A DNA stretch of 64,000 nt from Streptomyces sp. A2-16 (lineage in GTDB: Bacteria; Actinomycetota; Actinomycetes; Streptomycetales; Streptomycetaceae). A program made the translations under genes and the position numbers. The notes beneath the pieces are model-generated. The model saw only the letters and a list, made by a program, of their open reading frames with translations. It searched no databases and was not told the DNA's origin. The stretch lies in the NCBI RefSeq assembly GCF_018128905.1, contig NZ_CP063808.1, positions 1,736,001 to 1,800,000 of the forward strand, written 5' to 3'. This document shows, one piece after another, positions 19,311-27,201 of the stretch (the stretch's first letter is position 1; every line of letters starts with the position of its first letter).

Positions 19311-19910
19311 CGGACGGTAACCGGCCGCCTGGAACGCCCGCATGCTGCGGGCGTTCCCCGGGGAGACCTGGGCCCACAGCGGCTCCGCGACCAGATGGCG
19401 GGCCGCGGTCACCAGCGCCCGCCCGAGCCCCCGGTGCCGCACGTCCTCGTCCACCTCGACCGAGACCTCCAGACGGCCGCCGATCCCGCGCCCCGTCACC
19501 AGCACCCCGCCCTCGGCCGTCCAGGCGCGGATGTCGTCGCGGCGCCGGCGGGCGTAGACGATCCGGGGGTGGCTCGCGTCCTCGATCTCCCTCAGGGCGA
19601 GCGGCGGTCCGCCCGGGAGCGGTTCGCCGACCAGCATCACGTCGATGGTCTCGGACCTGCGCCCGGTCCGGTCCAGGAGGGCGGAGAGGAACCGCGGGTT
19701 CATGGTCGCGGCCAGCGCGTCGCAGTCCAGGCCGCGCAGGGTGGCGTGGACCCACTCGGGGTCCTCGTCGGTGAAGACGACCGAGTGCGCCGTGAAGGAC
19801 AGCACCCCCGCGTCCCGGTGGCAGGCCTGCGGCACGACCGTCGTGCCGCCGTCCGCGGGCGGGAAGACGCCGCGGGCCGCCGCGTCGAGAATGTCCCGCA
19901 AGGTCTCCAT
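19230..19910 (-). CDS. GNAT-family N-acetyltransferase-like protein
   Basis: 226 residues. The C-terminal half carries the acetyl-CoA-binding signature VDEDVRHRGLGRALV (RxxGxG/A type) and the following NARSMRAFQAAGYRPVG of GNAT proteins; the N-terminal half is a less familiar domain. Start ATG 19910 chosen because GAGGAG is 8 bases upstream; the frame is open much further but without coding character. The last ~27 codons lie in copy 2 of the 124-bp duplication. Acceptor substrate unknown. Confidence 0.85.
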   Translation of the reverse strand: METLRDILDAAARGVFPPADGGTTVVPQACHRDAGVLSFTAHSVVFTDEDPEWVHATLRGLDCDALAATMNPRFLSALLDRTGRRSETIDVMLVGEPLPGGPPLALREIEDASHPRIVYARRRRDDIRAWTAEGGVLVTGRGIGGRLEVSVEVDEDVRHRGLGRALVTAARHLVAEPLWAQVSPGNARSMRAFQAAGYRPVGAEAVLLAAGPRVTGGSAEDAGVTE

Positions 19911-20084
19911 CACACCGCTCCTCGCATCCGTACCCGGTGGAAGGCCCACACTCGCAGACATGATCGAGGAGGGCACCGGGGTTTCCCCGGGTGGTCGCCG
20001 TACGACGGATCGGAGCGGGCCGCTAATCTGACCTGCGGCAGCAAGCCAGCAGGACACGACAAAGGCAAGAAAAGGGGCGGACCG

Positions 20085-20303
20085 GTGGCGCACATCGACA
20101 TCGAGGAAGCACGCAAGCAGTTCGAGCGGATCGATGCGGACGGGGACGGCGCCATCACCGCCGCCGAGTTCAAGTCCGCCCTGGCCCAGGGCGGCGACTG
20201 GAACGTCACCGAGTCGGTCGCCGAGGCGATCATCAAGAGCCGCGACCTGAACGGCGACAAGCTCCTGTCCTTCGACGAGTTCTGGACCTTCCTGAACAAG
20301 TAG
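20085..20303 (+). CDS. cabB: Small EF-hand calcium-binding protein
   Basis: 72 residues, GTG start with AAGGGGCGG upstream. Two EF-hand loops: DADGDGAITAAE (all ligands canonical) and DLNGDKLLSFDE. No signal peptide, so a cytoplasmic calmodulin-like protein. Length and position match the CabB-type calcium proteins I recall from Streptomyces; the symbol rests on that resemblance. Probably a calcium sensor or buffer linked to development. Followed by a strong terminator. Confidence 0.9.
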   Translation: MAHIDIEEARKQFERIDADGDGAITAAEFKSALAQGGDWNVTESVAEAIIKSRDLNGDKLLSFDEFWTFLNK

Positions 20304-20313
20304 GGCCGAGGGC

Positions 20314-20352
20314 GAAGGGGGCGCGCGCCGGACTTCGGCGGACGCCCCCTTC
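20314..20352 (+). terminator. Terminator after the EF-hand gene
   Basis: Perfect 10-bp stem GAAGGGGGCG/CGCCCCCTTC 11 bases past the stop, enclosing a smaller CCG/CGG hairpin, with a CTC tail. Confidence 0.8.
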
Positions 20353-20463
20353 CTCATGCCCGGCCCCGGATCCGCACCGCCCAGCGGCCGTCGCGGCGCT
20401 CCGACGCCGGCCCCTGTGAGGGGCCCGGCCCCCCGGGCGGCGCTGGTCCGGGCGGTCGCGGAC

Positions 20464-20514
20464 GGCGACGCGGAGGGGGCGGCGACGCGGAGGGGGCGGC
20501 GACGTGGAGTGGGT
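20464..20514. repeat. 17-bp tandem repeat, three copies
   Basis: GGCGACGCGGAGGGGGC occurs twice exactly and a third time with three changes. It lies between the EF-hand terminator and the stop of the MOSC gene; otherwise nothing is seen in 20353-20556. Confidence 0.9.
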
Positions 20515-20556
20515 GGCGGCGAGCCTGCGGGCGGAGCCGGAGGGCCCCTTCGCGGG

Positions 20557-21099
20557 CTAGACGATCTCCAGGGGCAGGTGGGGGCCCTCGGGCAGCACGA
20601 CCCCCACGGCATCCCCGGGCCGCACCACACCGCCCGCGACCACGACACCCATGATCCCGGACCGGAACTGCGCCCGGCCGTCCTCGCCCCGGCCCACGAC
20701 CTGCTTCATCAACCCCTTCTGGAACCGGTCGATCTGCGCGCACGGATTCCGCAGCCCGGTCACCTCGACGACGGCCGTCTCCCCGAGCCGCAACCGCGTA
20801 CCGCGGGGCAGTCCGAGCAGATCGATCCCCCGCGTGGTGACGTTCTCGCCGAGCTCTCCCGCGGCCACTTCGAAACCGGCCTGCCGCACCTCCTCGAACA
20901 GCTCCTCGTGCATCAGATGCACCTGGCGGAGGTTCGGCTGCGAGGGGTCCTTCGCCATCCGGAACCGATGCTTGACCGTCGCCCCGCCGTGCACGTCCCC
21001 CTCCACCCCGAAACCGGCGAGCAAGGCGATGCTCTCCCGGTTCGGCTTGCTGAACGAGTACGTGCCGTTGCTGCTCACCGCAGTGATCGTCCCACCCAT
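20557..21099 (-). CDS. MOSC-domain protein
   Basis: 180 residues, single MOSC domain: GVEGDVHGG near residue 30, RQVHLMHEEL, GELGENVTTRGIDL and the conserved cysteine in VTGLRNPCAQID, the presumed sulfur or molybdenum-cofactor ligand. Members transfer sulfur to metal cofactors or reduce N-hydroxylated compounds with a molybdopterin. Length is usual for a stand-alone MOSC protein. Separate from its neighbours; no molybdopterin gene nearby. Confidence 0.92.
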   Translation of the reverse strand: MGGTITAVSSNGTYSFSKPNRESIALLAGFGVEGDVHGGATVKHRFRMAKDPSQPNLRQVHLMHEELFEEVRQAGFEVAAGELGENVTTRGIDLLGLPRGTRLRLGETAVVEVTGLRNPCAQIDRFQKGLMKQVVGRGEDGRAQFRSGIMGVVVAGGVVRPGDAVGVVLPEGPHLPLEIV

Positions 21100-21125
21100 G
21101 CCCGAAGCCTAAGGGGCCTGCGGGA

Positions 21126-21683
21126 TCAGGCGTCGGCCGCCCACTCGCGCAGGGCCGCCTTGCTCGCGAAGTCGGCGACGTTCTTGTCCACGGGGTCGTC
21201 GGTGTACTGGTGGAAGCGCCACTTGGCCTTGATCCGGGGCTTGCCGGCCGTGACGTAGTCGGCGATCCAGAGGCCGTCACCGGCGTACGACGTGGTGTCC
21301 ACGTTCAACCAGTAGTGCCGGTTGGTGTAGAGGACGACCCGGTTGTTCGGGCGCAGCTGGCGCACCTTGCGGATGAAGCTGTCCTTCTCCGCGTTGCTCG
21401 CGTGGGTGCCGTCGCCGGTGGTCTCCCAGTCGACCGCGAGGATGTCGCCCCCCTTCTCGGGGGCGTGCTTCACGAAGTACTCCGCCTGGGCGGTGAGGTT
21501 GCCGGGCCACAGGAAGTGATAGAAGCCGACGACCAGCCCGGCGTCGCGGCCGTGCTTGGTCTGGGCGGAGAGCTTCGGATTGGTGTAGGAACGGCCCTCG
21601 GTCGCCTTGATGAAGACGAAGGAGAGGCCCTCCGTGCTGTAGGAGGAGGACTGGTAGGCGCTGACATCGATACCGCGGAGCAT
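21126..21683 (-). CDS. Glycoside hydrolase family 25 (lysozyme-like), no signal peptide
   Basis: 185 residues. GH25 fold with GIDVSAYQ at the N-terminus, FVFIKATEG, and catalytic pair in LAVDWETTG. Start ATG 21683 has AGGGAGC 7 bases upstream and gives a protein that begins directly with the catalytic domain, without Sec or Tat signal and without wall-binding repeats. This resembles phage-type endolysins; it might be released by lysis or by a non-classical system. A muramidase is the predicted activity. The 330 bases upstream carry no gene. Confidence 0.9.
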   Translation of the reverse strand: MLRGIDVSAYQSSSYSTEGLSFVFIKATEGRSYTNPKLSAQTKHGRDAGLVVGFYHFLWPGNLTAQAEYFVKHAPEKGGDILAVDWETTGDGTHASNAEKDSFIRKVRQLRPNNRVVLYTNRHYWLNVDTTSYAGDGLWIADYVTAGKPRIKAKWRFHQYTDDPVDKNVADFASKAALREWAADA

Positions 21684-21841
21684 GTGGGGGCTCCCTGAAG
21701 TGAGAGTGAAGTGACAGTGGGGGGATGGGAGTTGATGATGCCCCACAAGCCCCCCACGGGAACCTCGGCTCCTCCCGGCCACCGCGTCCGGCCGCGCCGC
21801 CCACCCCTGCGACCAGCCCGGAGGGGGACCGGTGGAGGCGT

Positions 21842-21861
21842 TTGCGGCGGACACGCCGCAA
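21842..21861. terminator. Small perfect hairpin upstream of the MFS gene
   Basis: TTGCGGCG/CGCCGCAA stem of 8 bp with a 4-base loop in the otherwise featureless 21684-22013 gap. It might terminate read-through or be a 5' leader structure. Confidence 0.4.
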
Positions 21862-22013
21862 GTGTTCCTCATGGTGAGGATGTGCGCTTTCGGCAGGGGC
21901 CTCGGACGCCGGGCGCCGGTTCCCGGAGGGTGGCACTGCCGGTGACAGTCTCCGCAGGAATGCCGTCAGGAGGGATCTGGCTGGGCGGCGGCGGGCGGCA
22001 GAGGCTGGGACGC

Positions 22014-23097
22014 ATGACTACCGCTGATACCGCCACGACCACCGCGGCCGCGCCGCCGACCAGTGCCCGTATGACAGGCCGCCAGGTCGCCGCCCTGGTG
22101 GTGCTGCCGGCGTCGCAGTTCATGATGGCCGCCGACTTCTCGGTGCTGAACGTCGCGCTGCCCGAGGTCGGTACGTCCCTGGGGTTCTCGACGGGGAGCC
22201 TGCAGTGGATCACCACGATGTTCGCGCTGTGCGCCGCCGGGTGCACCCTGGTCTTCGGACGGGTCGGTGACTACCTGGGACGCCGACGGATCTTCACCGC
22301 CGGGATGGTCGTCCTGGCCGTCTCCTCGCTCGTCGGCGGCCTCGCCGACTCCCCCGCGATGCTGCTGGTCGCCCGTACGCTGCAGGGCCTGGCCACCGCC
22401 GCCGTCACGCCCGCCGCACTCGCCCTGCTGACCACCGCTTTCACCGAACCCGGCCTGCGCACCCGGGCGCTGGGCCTCAACAGCGTGATGATGAGCTCCG
22501 GCTTCAGTGTCGGCGCGATCCTCGGCGGTGTCCTCACGGACGTGTTCTCCTGGCGCTGGGCCTTCTTCATCAACATCCCCGTGGCCATCGCCGCGATCGT
22601 CGTGGTGCCGATCGTCGTCGACGAGAGCCGGGCTGAGCGGCGCAGCCGCATCGACCTGCCCGGTGCGCTGCTGATCACCCTGGGCCTGTTCGCCGGGATC
22701 TACGGTGTCACCCGCGTCGGCGAGAAGGGCCTCGACCTGGCCGCGGGCGCCTCGCTGATCGCAGCCGCGGTCCTGCTCGGCGTCTTCTGGGCCGTGGAGA
22801 GCCGTACCGCCGACGCCCTCGTCCCGGTGAGGATCCTCAAGAAGCCCGACATCGCCTTCGGCAACCTCGCCGCTCTGTTCATCTTCGGCGGCGAGACCGC
22901 GCTGATCTTCTTCACCGGCCTCTACGTCCAGAACGTGCTCGGTCTGTCGTCCCTGGTCGCCGGCCTGGTGCTGCTCGGTATCGGTGTGGGCCAGATCATC
23001 GCCGGCACCGTCGGCCCGCGCATCCTCCAGAAGGTCTCCCCGCGCACGATGCTCGGCGTCTCGCTGCTCCTGCAGGGCGCGTTCATGCTGCCGGCAG
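22014..23097 (+). pseudogene. DHA2-type MFS drug transporter, 3'-truncated
   Basis: ATG 22014 with GAGG upstream. About 360 residues match a 14-helix DHA2 exporter: motif A GRVGDYLGRRR, motif C-like region GFSVGAILGGVLTD, and about eleven helices. Homology stops at LLLQGAFMLPAAG; the frame then runs 105 codons through unrelated DNA to 23411. Relatives are about 480-520 residues, so the last helices are missing. The break is fused to the tail of a regulator gene in another frame, marking the left border of the decayed island. Confidence 0.85.
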
Positions 23098-23289
23098 CGG
23101 GTGGCCAACTGCATCGAGGGCACCAAGCTCTTCAGCCATCCGGTCGTCGGCGAGCTGGAGTTGATGTACGAGTCCGCCGACCTCCAGGACGGCAACATCC
23201 TGAAGTTTTACCACGCGGAACCCGACTCACCGCACGAGGCGGCGCTGCAGCTCCTGACGGTGGATGTGAACTCCGTGCACCGTCGCTGA
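23098..23289 (+). pseudogene. C-terminal fragment of a MmyB-type (XRE) transcription regulator
   Basis: Frame ending TGA 23289 encodes about 63 residues: KLFSHPVVGELELMYES, then ILKFYHAEPDSPHEAALQLL. This is the closing part of the MmyB-like ligand-binding domain of actinobacterial XRE regulators; the HTH and most of the domain are absent. It is joined directly to the truncated MFS gene. Confidence 0.75.
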
Positions 23290-23333
23290 GCGCGGCGAGG
23301 GAGCGGCGATGCCGCAGTGCAGAGCACACCCCC

Positions 23334-23405
23334 TCAGCACTCGATGATGTTCACCGCCAGCCCGCCCCGGGCCGTCTCCTTGTACTTCACGGATATGTCG
23401 GCGGC
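23334..23405 (-). pseudogene. Second copy of the 3' end of sdaA
   Basis: Minus strand encodes [20 protein letters not shown] and a stop, equal to the C-terminus of the intact sdaA at 28483 except Met to Ile. DNA identity is high over ~60 bases (25 identical at the stop end) and then ends abruptly. The intact gene and this fragment are direct repeats 5.1 kb apart, as left by an element integrated at a gene's 3' end. Confidence 0.88.
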
Positions 23406-23465
23406 TATTGATCATGCTCTTGAACTGCATATTTGTCGTGGGCAGGCTCGTCCTGAGTCGCGCCG

Positions 23466-23492
23466 GGGACTTCTCGGGGACTTCTTGCCGAG
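23466..23492. repeat. Arm-like repeat, left end of island
   Basis: GGGACTTCTCGGGGACTTCT... matches 23 of 27 bases at 28395-28421 just inside the right end, and its core also occurs at 28362-28382. All are in the same orientation. Position and form suit integrase arm-type sites of a lost integrative element. Confidence 0.6.
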
Positions 23493-23584
23493 GGCTGCCT
23501 GTGAAGTATCCGATGGCACGTCAGGTGCTTGGGGGAGTCGGGTCCTTAGTGTTCTTGCAGGCGTCGATCGCTTCGCCGGGTCCC

Positions 23585-23630
23585 CGCACTCGTAATGCGT
23601 AGGTCTCGGGTTCGAATCCCGAAGGCGGCT
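23585..23630 (+). other. 3' half of a tRNA-Thr(CGU), attachment-site-like fragment
   Basis: From the anticodon stem-loop onwards: CGCACTCGTAATGCG (anticodon CGT), variable loop, T-arm TCGGGTTCGAATCCCGA, acceptor strand AGGCGGC and discriminator T. The D-arm and 5' acceptor strand (expected GCCGCCT) are absent. Such 46-nt 3' fragments are what tyrosine-integrase elements carry as attP or leave as att scars. No full copy is in the window. It cannot fold into a functional tRNA. Confidence 0.85.
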
Positions 23631-23639
23631 CTTTTTGAA

Positions 23640-23675
23640 CCCCAGGCCAGGCCTCTGACCTGGGGTTTCTTGTTT
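23640..23675 (+). terminator. Terminator attached to the tRNA-Thr fragment
   Basis: Stem CCCCAGGCCAG/CTGACCTGGGG (one mismatch), 4-base loop, then TTTCTTGTTTT. This is the usual arrangement downstream of an actinobacterial tRNA gene, so the fragment was copied with its 3' flank. Confidence 0.88.
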
Positions 23676-23743
23676 TAGGTGACCTTGGAATGCGGGCTAA
23701 CCGGGCACCTGTGGGTCTACGCATCGCAATGCTTAGCTCGGAG

Positions 23744-23956
23744 ATCGACTGGTAGTGGGCGTTTCAGTTCACAGGCTGTGACCTGGCTTTTCGTTCAGTG
23801 CTGCCGGTGAGCTCGGACCTGTCGGGTTCGTTGCGGTGGCCATGTGGTGGCCAAGCGTGCAGGGATCGTGCAACGGCTTCCCCAGCCGCTGCGAGGTTAC
23901 AGGCGTGCTTGGGGTCGCACGGTTGTGCTATCCGGACAATCCCACGATCAATGCGC
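23744..23956 (+). repeat. 213-bp direct repeat, copy A
   Basis: Begins ATCGACTGGTAGTGGGCGTT and ends with TATCCGGACAATCCCACG followed by ATCAATGCGC. Copy B at 27574-27786 has the same length and about three quarters identity, with the last 50 bases nearly identical. The copies bracket the toxin/immunity genes. No reading frame is convincingly conserved between copies, so this is probably non-coding (transposon end, recombination site or leader). Confidence 0.85.
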
Positions 23957-26125
23957 TGCACCTGGGGCACGGGTACGGCGACGCAGACCCCGTCGTACAC
24001 GGACGCGGCCGGCACGAACGCGGGCAACACGGTCAGCCGCGCCACGAAGACGACCGGCCTCATCGCCACCGGCTTCACCCTCTCCGGCGGCGGCAAGCTG
24101 TGCGTCGAGGAGACCGGTTCGGGCGCGAAGGTCGACGTCGACACGTGCAGTACGTCGGCGGCGGCCCAGAAGTGGGCGATCGGCACCGACGGCACGGTCA
24201 AGGCGGGCGGCTTCTGCCTGGACACCGCGGGCAACGCGACCGCGTCCGGCACCGGCGTGGTGGCCGACACCTGCTCCACCGACGCCACCCAGAAGTGGCG
24301 CGTGACCTCGACCGGAACGCTGGTCAACGCGGCCAAGGCCACCCTGTGCCTGACCGACCCGAGCGCGAGCGCCACCAAGGGCACCCAGCTGACCCTGACC
24401 ACGTGCGGCGGCAAGGGCCAGACATGGTCGACGATCACGTCGGGCGCGTTGCCGGTGGGTCAGACGCAGACGTTCACGTACGACGCGGAGGGCCGCACGG
24501 CCACGGTCTCGACCCCCTCCGGCACCATGGCCCGCACGAGCAAGTACCTGTACGACGCCGACGGCAACCTGCTGGAGCAGACGGCGTCGGCGGGCGGCAC
24601 CGACAAGACGCGGATCCTGTACCTCTTCGGCGGCGCGGAGCAGCTGACGCTGGACGTGACCGCGAAGACGTGCACGGCGCTGCGCTACTACTCGGGCCCC
24701 GACGGCACGCGGGTGACCCGCTCCAGCTCGGGTGACGTCTGGTACCAGGTCGCCAACTCCCAGGGCACGGCGACGACTTCGGTGGCCGCGGACGACCTGG
24801 CGGTCACCCGCCGCTACTACGACCCGTACGGGAACCCGCGCGGCTCGAAGCCGTCTGGGTGGGTGTCGGCGGACGAGAACCACGGCTTCCTGGGCAAGCC
24901 GGCGGACTCGGTGACGGGGCTGGACCTGCTGGGGGCGCGGAACTACGATCCGGCACTGGGCCGCTTCGTGACCCCGGACCCGCTCTTCCAGGCGGGCGAC
25001 CCGAACCAGATGGGCGGGTACACGTACGCGGCGGACAATCCGGCGAGCAGTTCGGACCCGACCGGGTTCGACGACTGGTACAACTACCCCGGCCAGAACC
25101 CGTGCGTCATCGACTGCAACACGCCGACGCCGTCGCCGTCCCCTGCACCTGCGCCCACCGGCACCTCCAGCGGTAGCAGCAGTTCGCCGTCCTCGACCGT
25201 CCCGGCGGCCCAGGAACTGCCGCACGCCAACCCGAACGAGAAGATCGACCCGCACGGGTTCACGGCGGTGCTCGACTCGATCCTGATGCTGCCGTACGAC
25301 TTCGCCAACTGCACGTTCTGGCTGAGCGGCAGCTCCGGTCACCAGGAGTCCTGCGACGCCGCCGGCGGTGCCTATTCCGGCGGCGTCGGGGGTGGCGGAG
25401 CCGCCGGAGCCGTGGAAGGCGGTGTCGAGGGCGACGTCGCGGGCTCGTTGGAGGGCGCGGGCGTGCGGGCCGCGGAGGGGGACGCGGCGGCGGCCGCCGG
25501 TGCGGGCGCGAAGGCGGTCGACGACGCGGCGGCCGACATGGCGGACCTCGTGGCCATGAAGCGGGCGAACGCGCAGGCACGGGCGGAGGAGGCGGACGCG
25601 GGGGCGGCGAAGCCGAGTGCCCCACAGACGGGAGCCTCGGGAACGAAGCCGTCCGCACGGGACTCCCGTGCACCCGTGCGCAAGGGCAATACCGGCTCGA
25701 AAGCGTCGTCGGCGGCGATCGTCAGCAAGAGCCGCCTGCCGCGTGGCACGAGCATTGAGGACGGACTCGCCGGGGCCCGGAACATGCGTGACCGGGTGGC
25801 GGATCGCGAACTCTTCCCGAACGGAGACGGCGTGGTGGCGAGCGCCGCACTCGCCAAGAAGACCTGGACCGCGGGCTACAACGCGGAAACCGGTGAGATA
25901 GCCGTCGCCTCGTCCGGCTGCGGCTACTGCGCGGAGGGCAATGTCATCAACGCCCTTGGCGGTGACGCGAATCGCGTGATGCTCACCAGGGCTCTCTTCT
26001 GGGACAGAGAAGAGGAGATCTGGGACGAGATGCCCATCTGTCAGGTCTGCCAGACGTACCTGACTCCGGAGGACGTCGAACCGGGCGCCTGGTACATGCA
26101 CCCCGGCGAGTGGGACAACAGATGA
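23798..26125 (+). CDS. 5'-truncated RHS polymorphic toxin with ricin-lectin insert and deaminase tip
   Basis: Open frame of 775 codons, but recognisable RHS sequence starts only near 23960 (WGTGTATQTPSYTDAAGTN); the ~50 codons before it are repeat A, so the original start, signal and most RHS repeats are gone. Order: ricin-B lectin with three QxW blocks (AQKW, TQKW, GQTW; residues ~95-220); RHS/YD repeats (YDAEGRTATV, YLYDADGNLL, YYDPYGNPRG); the RHS core end LLGARNYDPALGRFVTPDP; Pro/Ser linker; Gly/Ala-rich hydrophobic stretch; C-terminal tip with GCGYCAEGNVINALGGD (CAE, residue ~711) and PICQVCQ (CxxC), the zinc and catalytic motifs of a cytidine-deaminase-fold toxin (YwqJ-like). Expression would need a start in the repeat (GTG 23798). 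Confidence 0.8.
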   Translation: MLPVSSDLSGSLRWPCGGQACRDRATASPAAARLQACLGSHGCAIRTIPRSMRCTWGTGTATQTPSYTDAAGTNAGNTVSRATKTTGLIATGFTLSGGGKLCVEETGSGAKVDVDTCSTSAAAQKWAIGTDGTVKAGGFCLDTAGNATASGTGVVADTCSTDATQKWRVTSTGTLVNAAKATLCLTDPSASATKGTQLTLTTCGGKGQTWSTITSGALPVGQTQTFTYDAEGRTATVSTPSGTMARTSKYLYDADGNLLEQTASAGGTDKTRILYLFGGAEQLTLDVTAKTCTALRYYSGPDGTRVTRSSSGDVWYQVANSQGTATTSVAADDLAVTRRYYDPYGNPRGSKPSGWVSADENHGFLGKPADSVTGLDLLGARNYDPALGRFVTPDPLFQAGDPNQMGGYTYAADNPASSSDPTGFDDWYNYPGQNPCVIDCNTPTPSPSPAPAPTGTSSGSSSSPSSTVPAAQELPHANPNEKIDPHGFTAVLDSILMLPYDFANCTFWLSGSSGHQESCDAAGGAYSGGVGGGGAAGAVEGGVEGDVAGSLEGAGVRAAEGDAAAAAGAGAKAVDDAAADMADLVAMKRANAQARAEEADAGAAKPSAPQTGASGTKPSARDSRAPVRKGNTGSKASSAAIVSKSRLPRGTSIEDGLAGARNMRDRVADRELFPNGDGVVASAALAKKTWTAGYNAETGEIAVASSGCGYCAEGNVINALGGDANRVMLTRALFWDREEEIWDEMPICQVCQTYLTPEDVEPGAWYMHPGEWDNR

Positions 26126-26177
26126 CGCGTCTGTACGGTGTCCAGGAGCAGCGGGAGAAGGCGCTAGGGGTGCAGGC

Positions 26178-26690
26178 ATGACTGTCAGGCCGTCGTTGAT
26201 CCAGGCGGAGCGTGTGGACTGGGCCTCCTTGCGCTGCGGATGCGGCAAAACGGGCGCGCACATTCCCGAGACCTTCGCTGGTCTGCTTATGGCGGATACG
26301 CCGCAGGAGATGGCGGCCGCTTCCCTGGAGGGGCATGTCTACATTCAGTCGCTCCTTTTCGAGGTCGCGGTACCGGTGACGTCCATGATCGTGGCGGCGC
26401 TGAACGAGGAGACGTCCGAGGCGGTGCATGTCCGTCTGCTCGACGAGCTGATCTCGTGCATCGGGGGTGAGTCCCATTGGACGGAGGTCGAGGCGGGTGC
26501 GCCCGAGCTAGAGATCGACTGCCAGATCGCGGCTCGCGAGGGTATCTGGACGCTCTACCAGGAATACGCGACAGGTCGTGCGTCGATGGCCCGGATGATC
26601 CTCGACGCGGTGGACCCTGATCGCGAACGGTTCGAGTACTTCGACGCCAAGTTGATCGACCGGGTCAGGAAGCGGGCGAAGCGGCGCTGA
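26178..26690 (+). CDS. Candidate immunity protein (alpha-helical, HEAT-like)
   Basis: 170 residues, ATG with AGGGGTG upstream, 52 bases after the toxin stop. Predominantly alpha-helical pattern with ETFAGLLMADTPQEMAAASL and VAVPVTSMIVAALNEETSE, the 'two helices then paired Leu/Ala' look of HEAT-repeat-like immunity proteins that sit behind polymorphic toxins in Streptomyces. No catalytic motif, no membrane segment. Position directly behind a toxin tip is the main support; I do not recognise a named family with certainty. Confidence 0.7.
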   Translation: MTVRPSLIQAERVDWASLRCGCGKTGAHIPETFAGLLMADTPQEMAAASLEGHVYIQSLLFEVAVPVTSMIVAALNEETSEAVHVRLLDELISCIGGESHWTEVEAGAPELEIDCQIAAREGIWTLYQEYATGRASMARMILDAVDPDRERFEYFDAKLIDRVRKRAKRR

Positions 26691-26765
26691 AGTGCTTGTA
26701 CAGGCGGCTGAGGACTTCGATGCGTGCTGCCGGCAGATAGCAGATAGGGGATCGGGTGCGGGAAG

Positions 26766-27176
26766 TTGAATGAGGTTCCCGACGAGGTTCCTGACGACGA
26801 CCTCGATTTCGACGAGGATCTGACCTACACGTACCGGGGCGAGCTGTTCACGGGGATCGGATACGAGGAGTCGGACGGTCGGCGGATCTCCGAGATCCGC
26901 TACGTGAACGGCAGGCAGGAGGGCGTCGCCCGCGACTGGCATGCGGACGGGAGCCTTTCCGAGGAGACCACGTACCGTCAGAACGTCCCGCACGGCAGGC
27001 GCGTTTGCCATGACACCGCGGGGCATGTGCTGATCGAGGAGGAGTACGAGTACGGAATCCTGCTGTCCAGGGTCGAGCGCGACGCCGACGGGAAAGTGAC
27101 GGGCTCCACCGAACTGAAGCCCACGGATCCGCTGTGGAAGACCCTGGCCGGCTTCAGGGAGCGATTCAATTGGTGA
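26766..27176 (+). CDS. YwqK/MORN-repeat-like antitoxin
   Basis: 136 residues, TTG start (weak ribosome site; exact start uncertain). Repeats of the MORN/YwqK type: YTYRGELFTGIGYEE, IRYVNGRQEGVARDWHADG, ETTYRQNVPHGRRVCHD, EYEYGILLSRVERDADG. In Bacillus, YwqK is the antitoxin of the deaminase-fold toxin YwqJ, which fits the CAE...CxxC tip of the RHS protein just upstream. It is probably a second immunity gene for the same toxin. Confidence 0.78.
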   Translation: MNEVPDEVPDDDLDFDEDLTYTYRGELFTGIGYEESDGRRISEIRYVNGRQEGVARDWHADGSLSEETTYRQNVPHGRRVCHDTAGHVLIEEEYEYGILLSRVERDADGKVTGSTELKPTDPLWKTLAGFRERFNW

Positions 27177-27201
27177 TGCCGCGGAATGAAATGGTGATCC
27201 G

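Noticed and set aside
23521..23724. Minus-strand frame encoding PPSGFEPETYALR
   Set aside because: This peptide is the well-known false translation of a tRNA-Thr 3' end; the DNA is the tRNA fragment at 23585-23630.
23744..23956. Repeat copy A as the true 5' end of the RHS gene
   Set aside because: Copy B carries no RHS sequence and the frame in the repeat is not conserved between copies, so the RHS gene is truncated rather than starting here.
26178..26690. Enzyme role for the first gene after the toxin
   Set aside because: No catalytic or binding motif can be seen; only helical repeat character and position.
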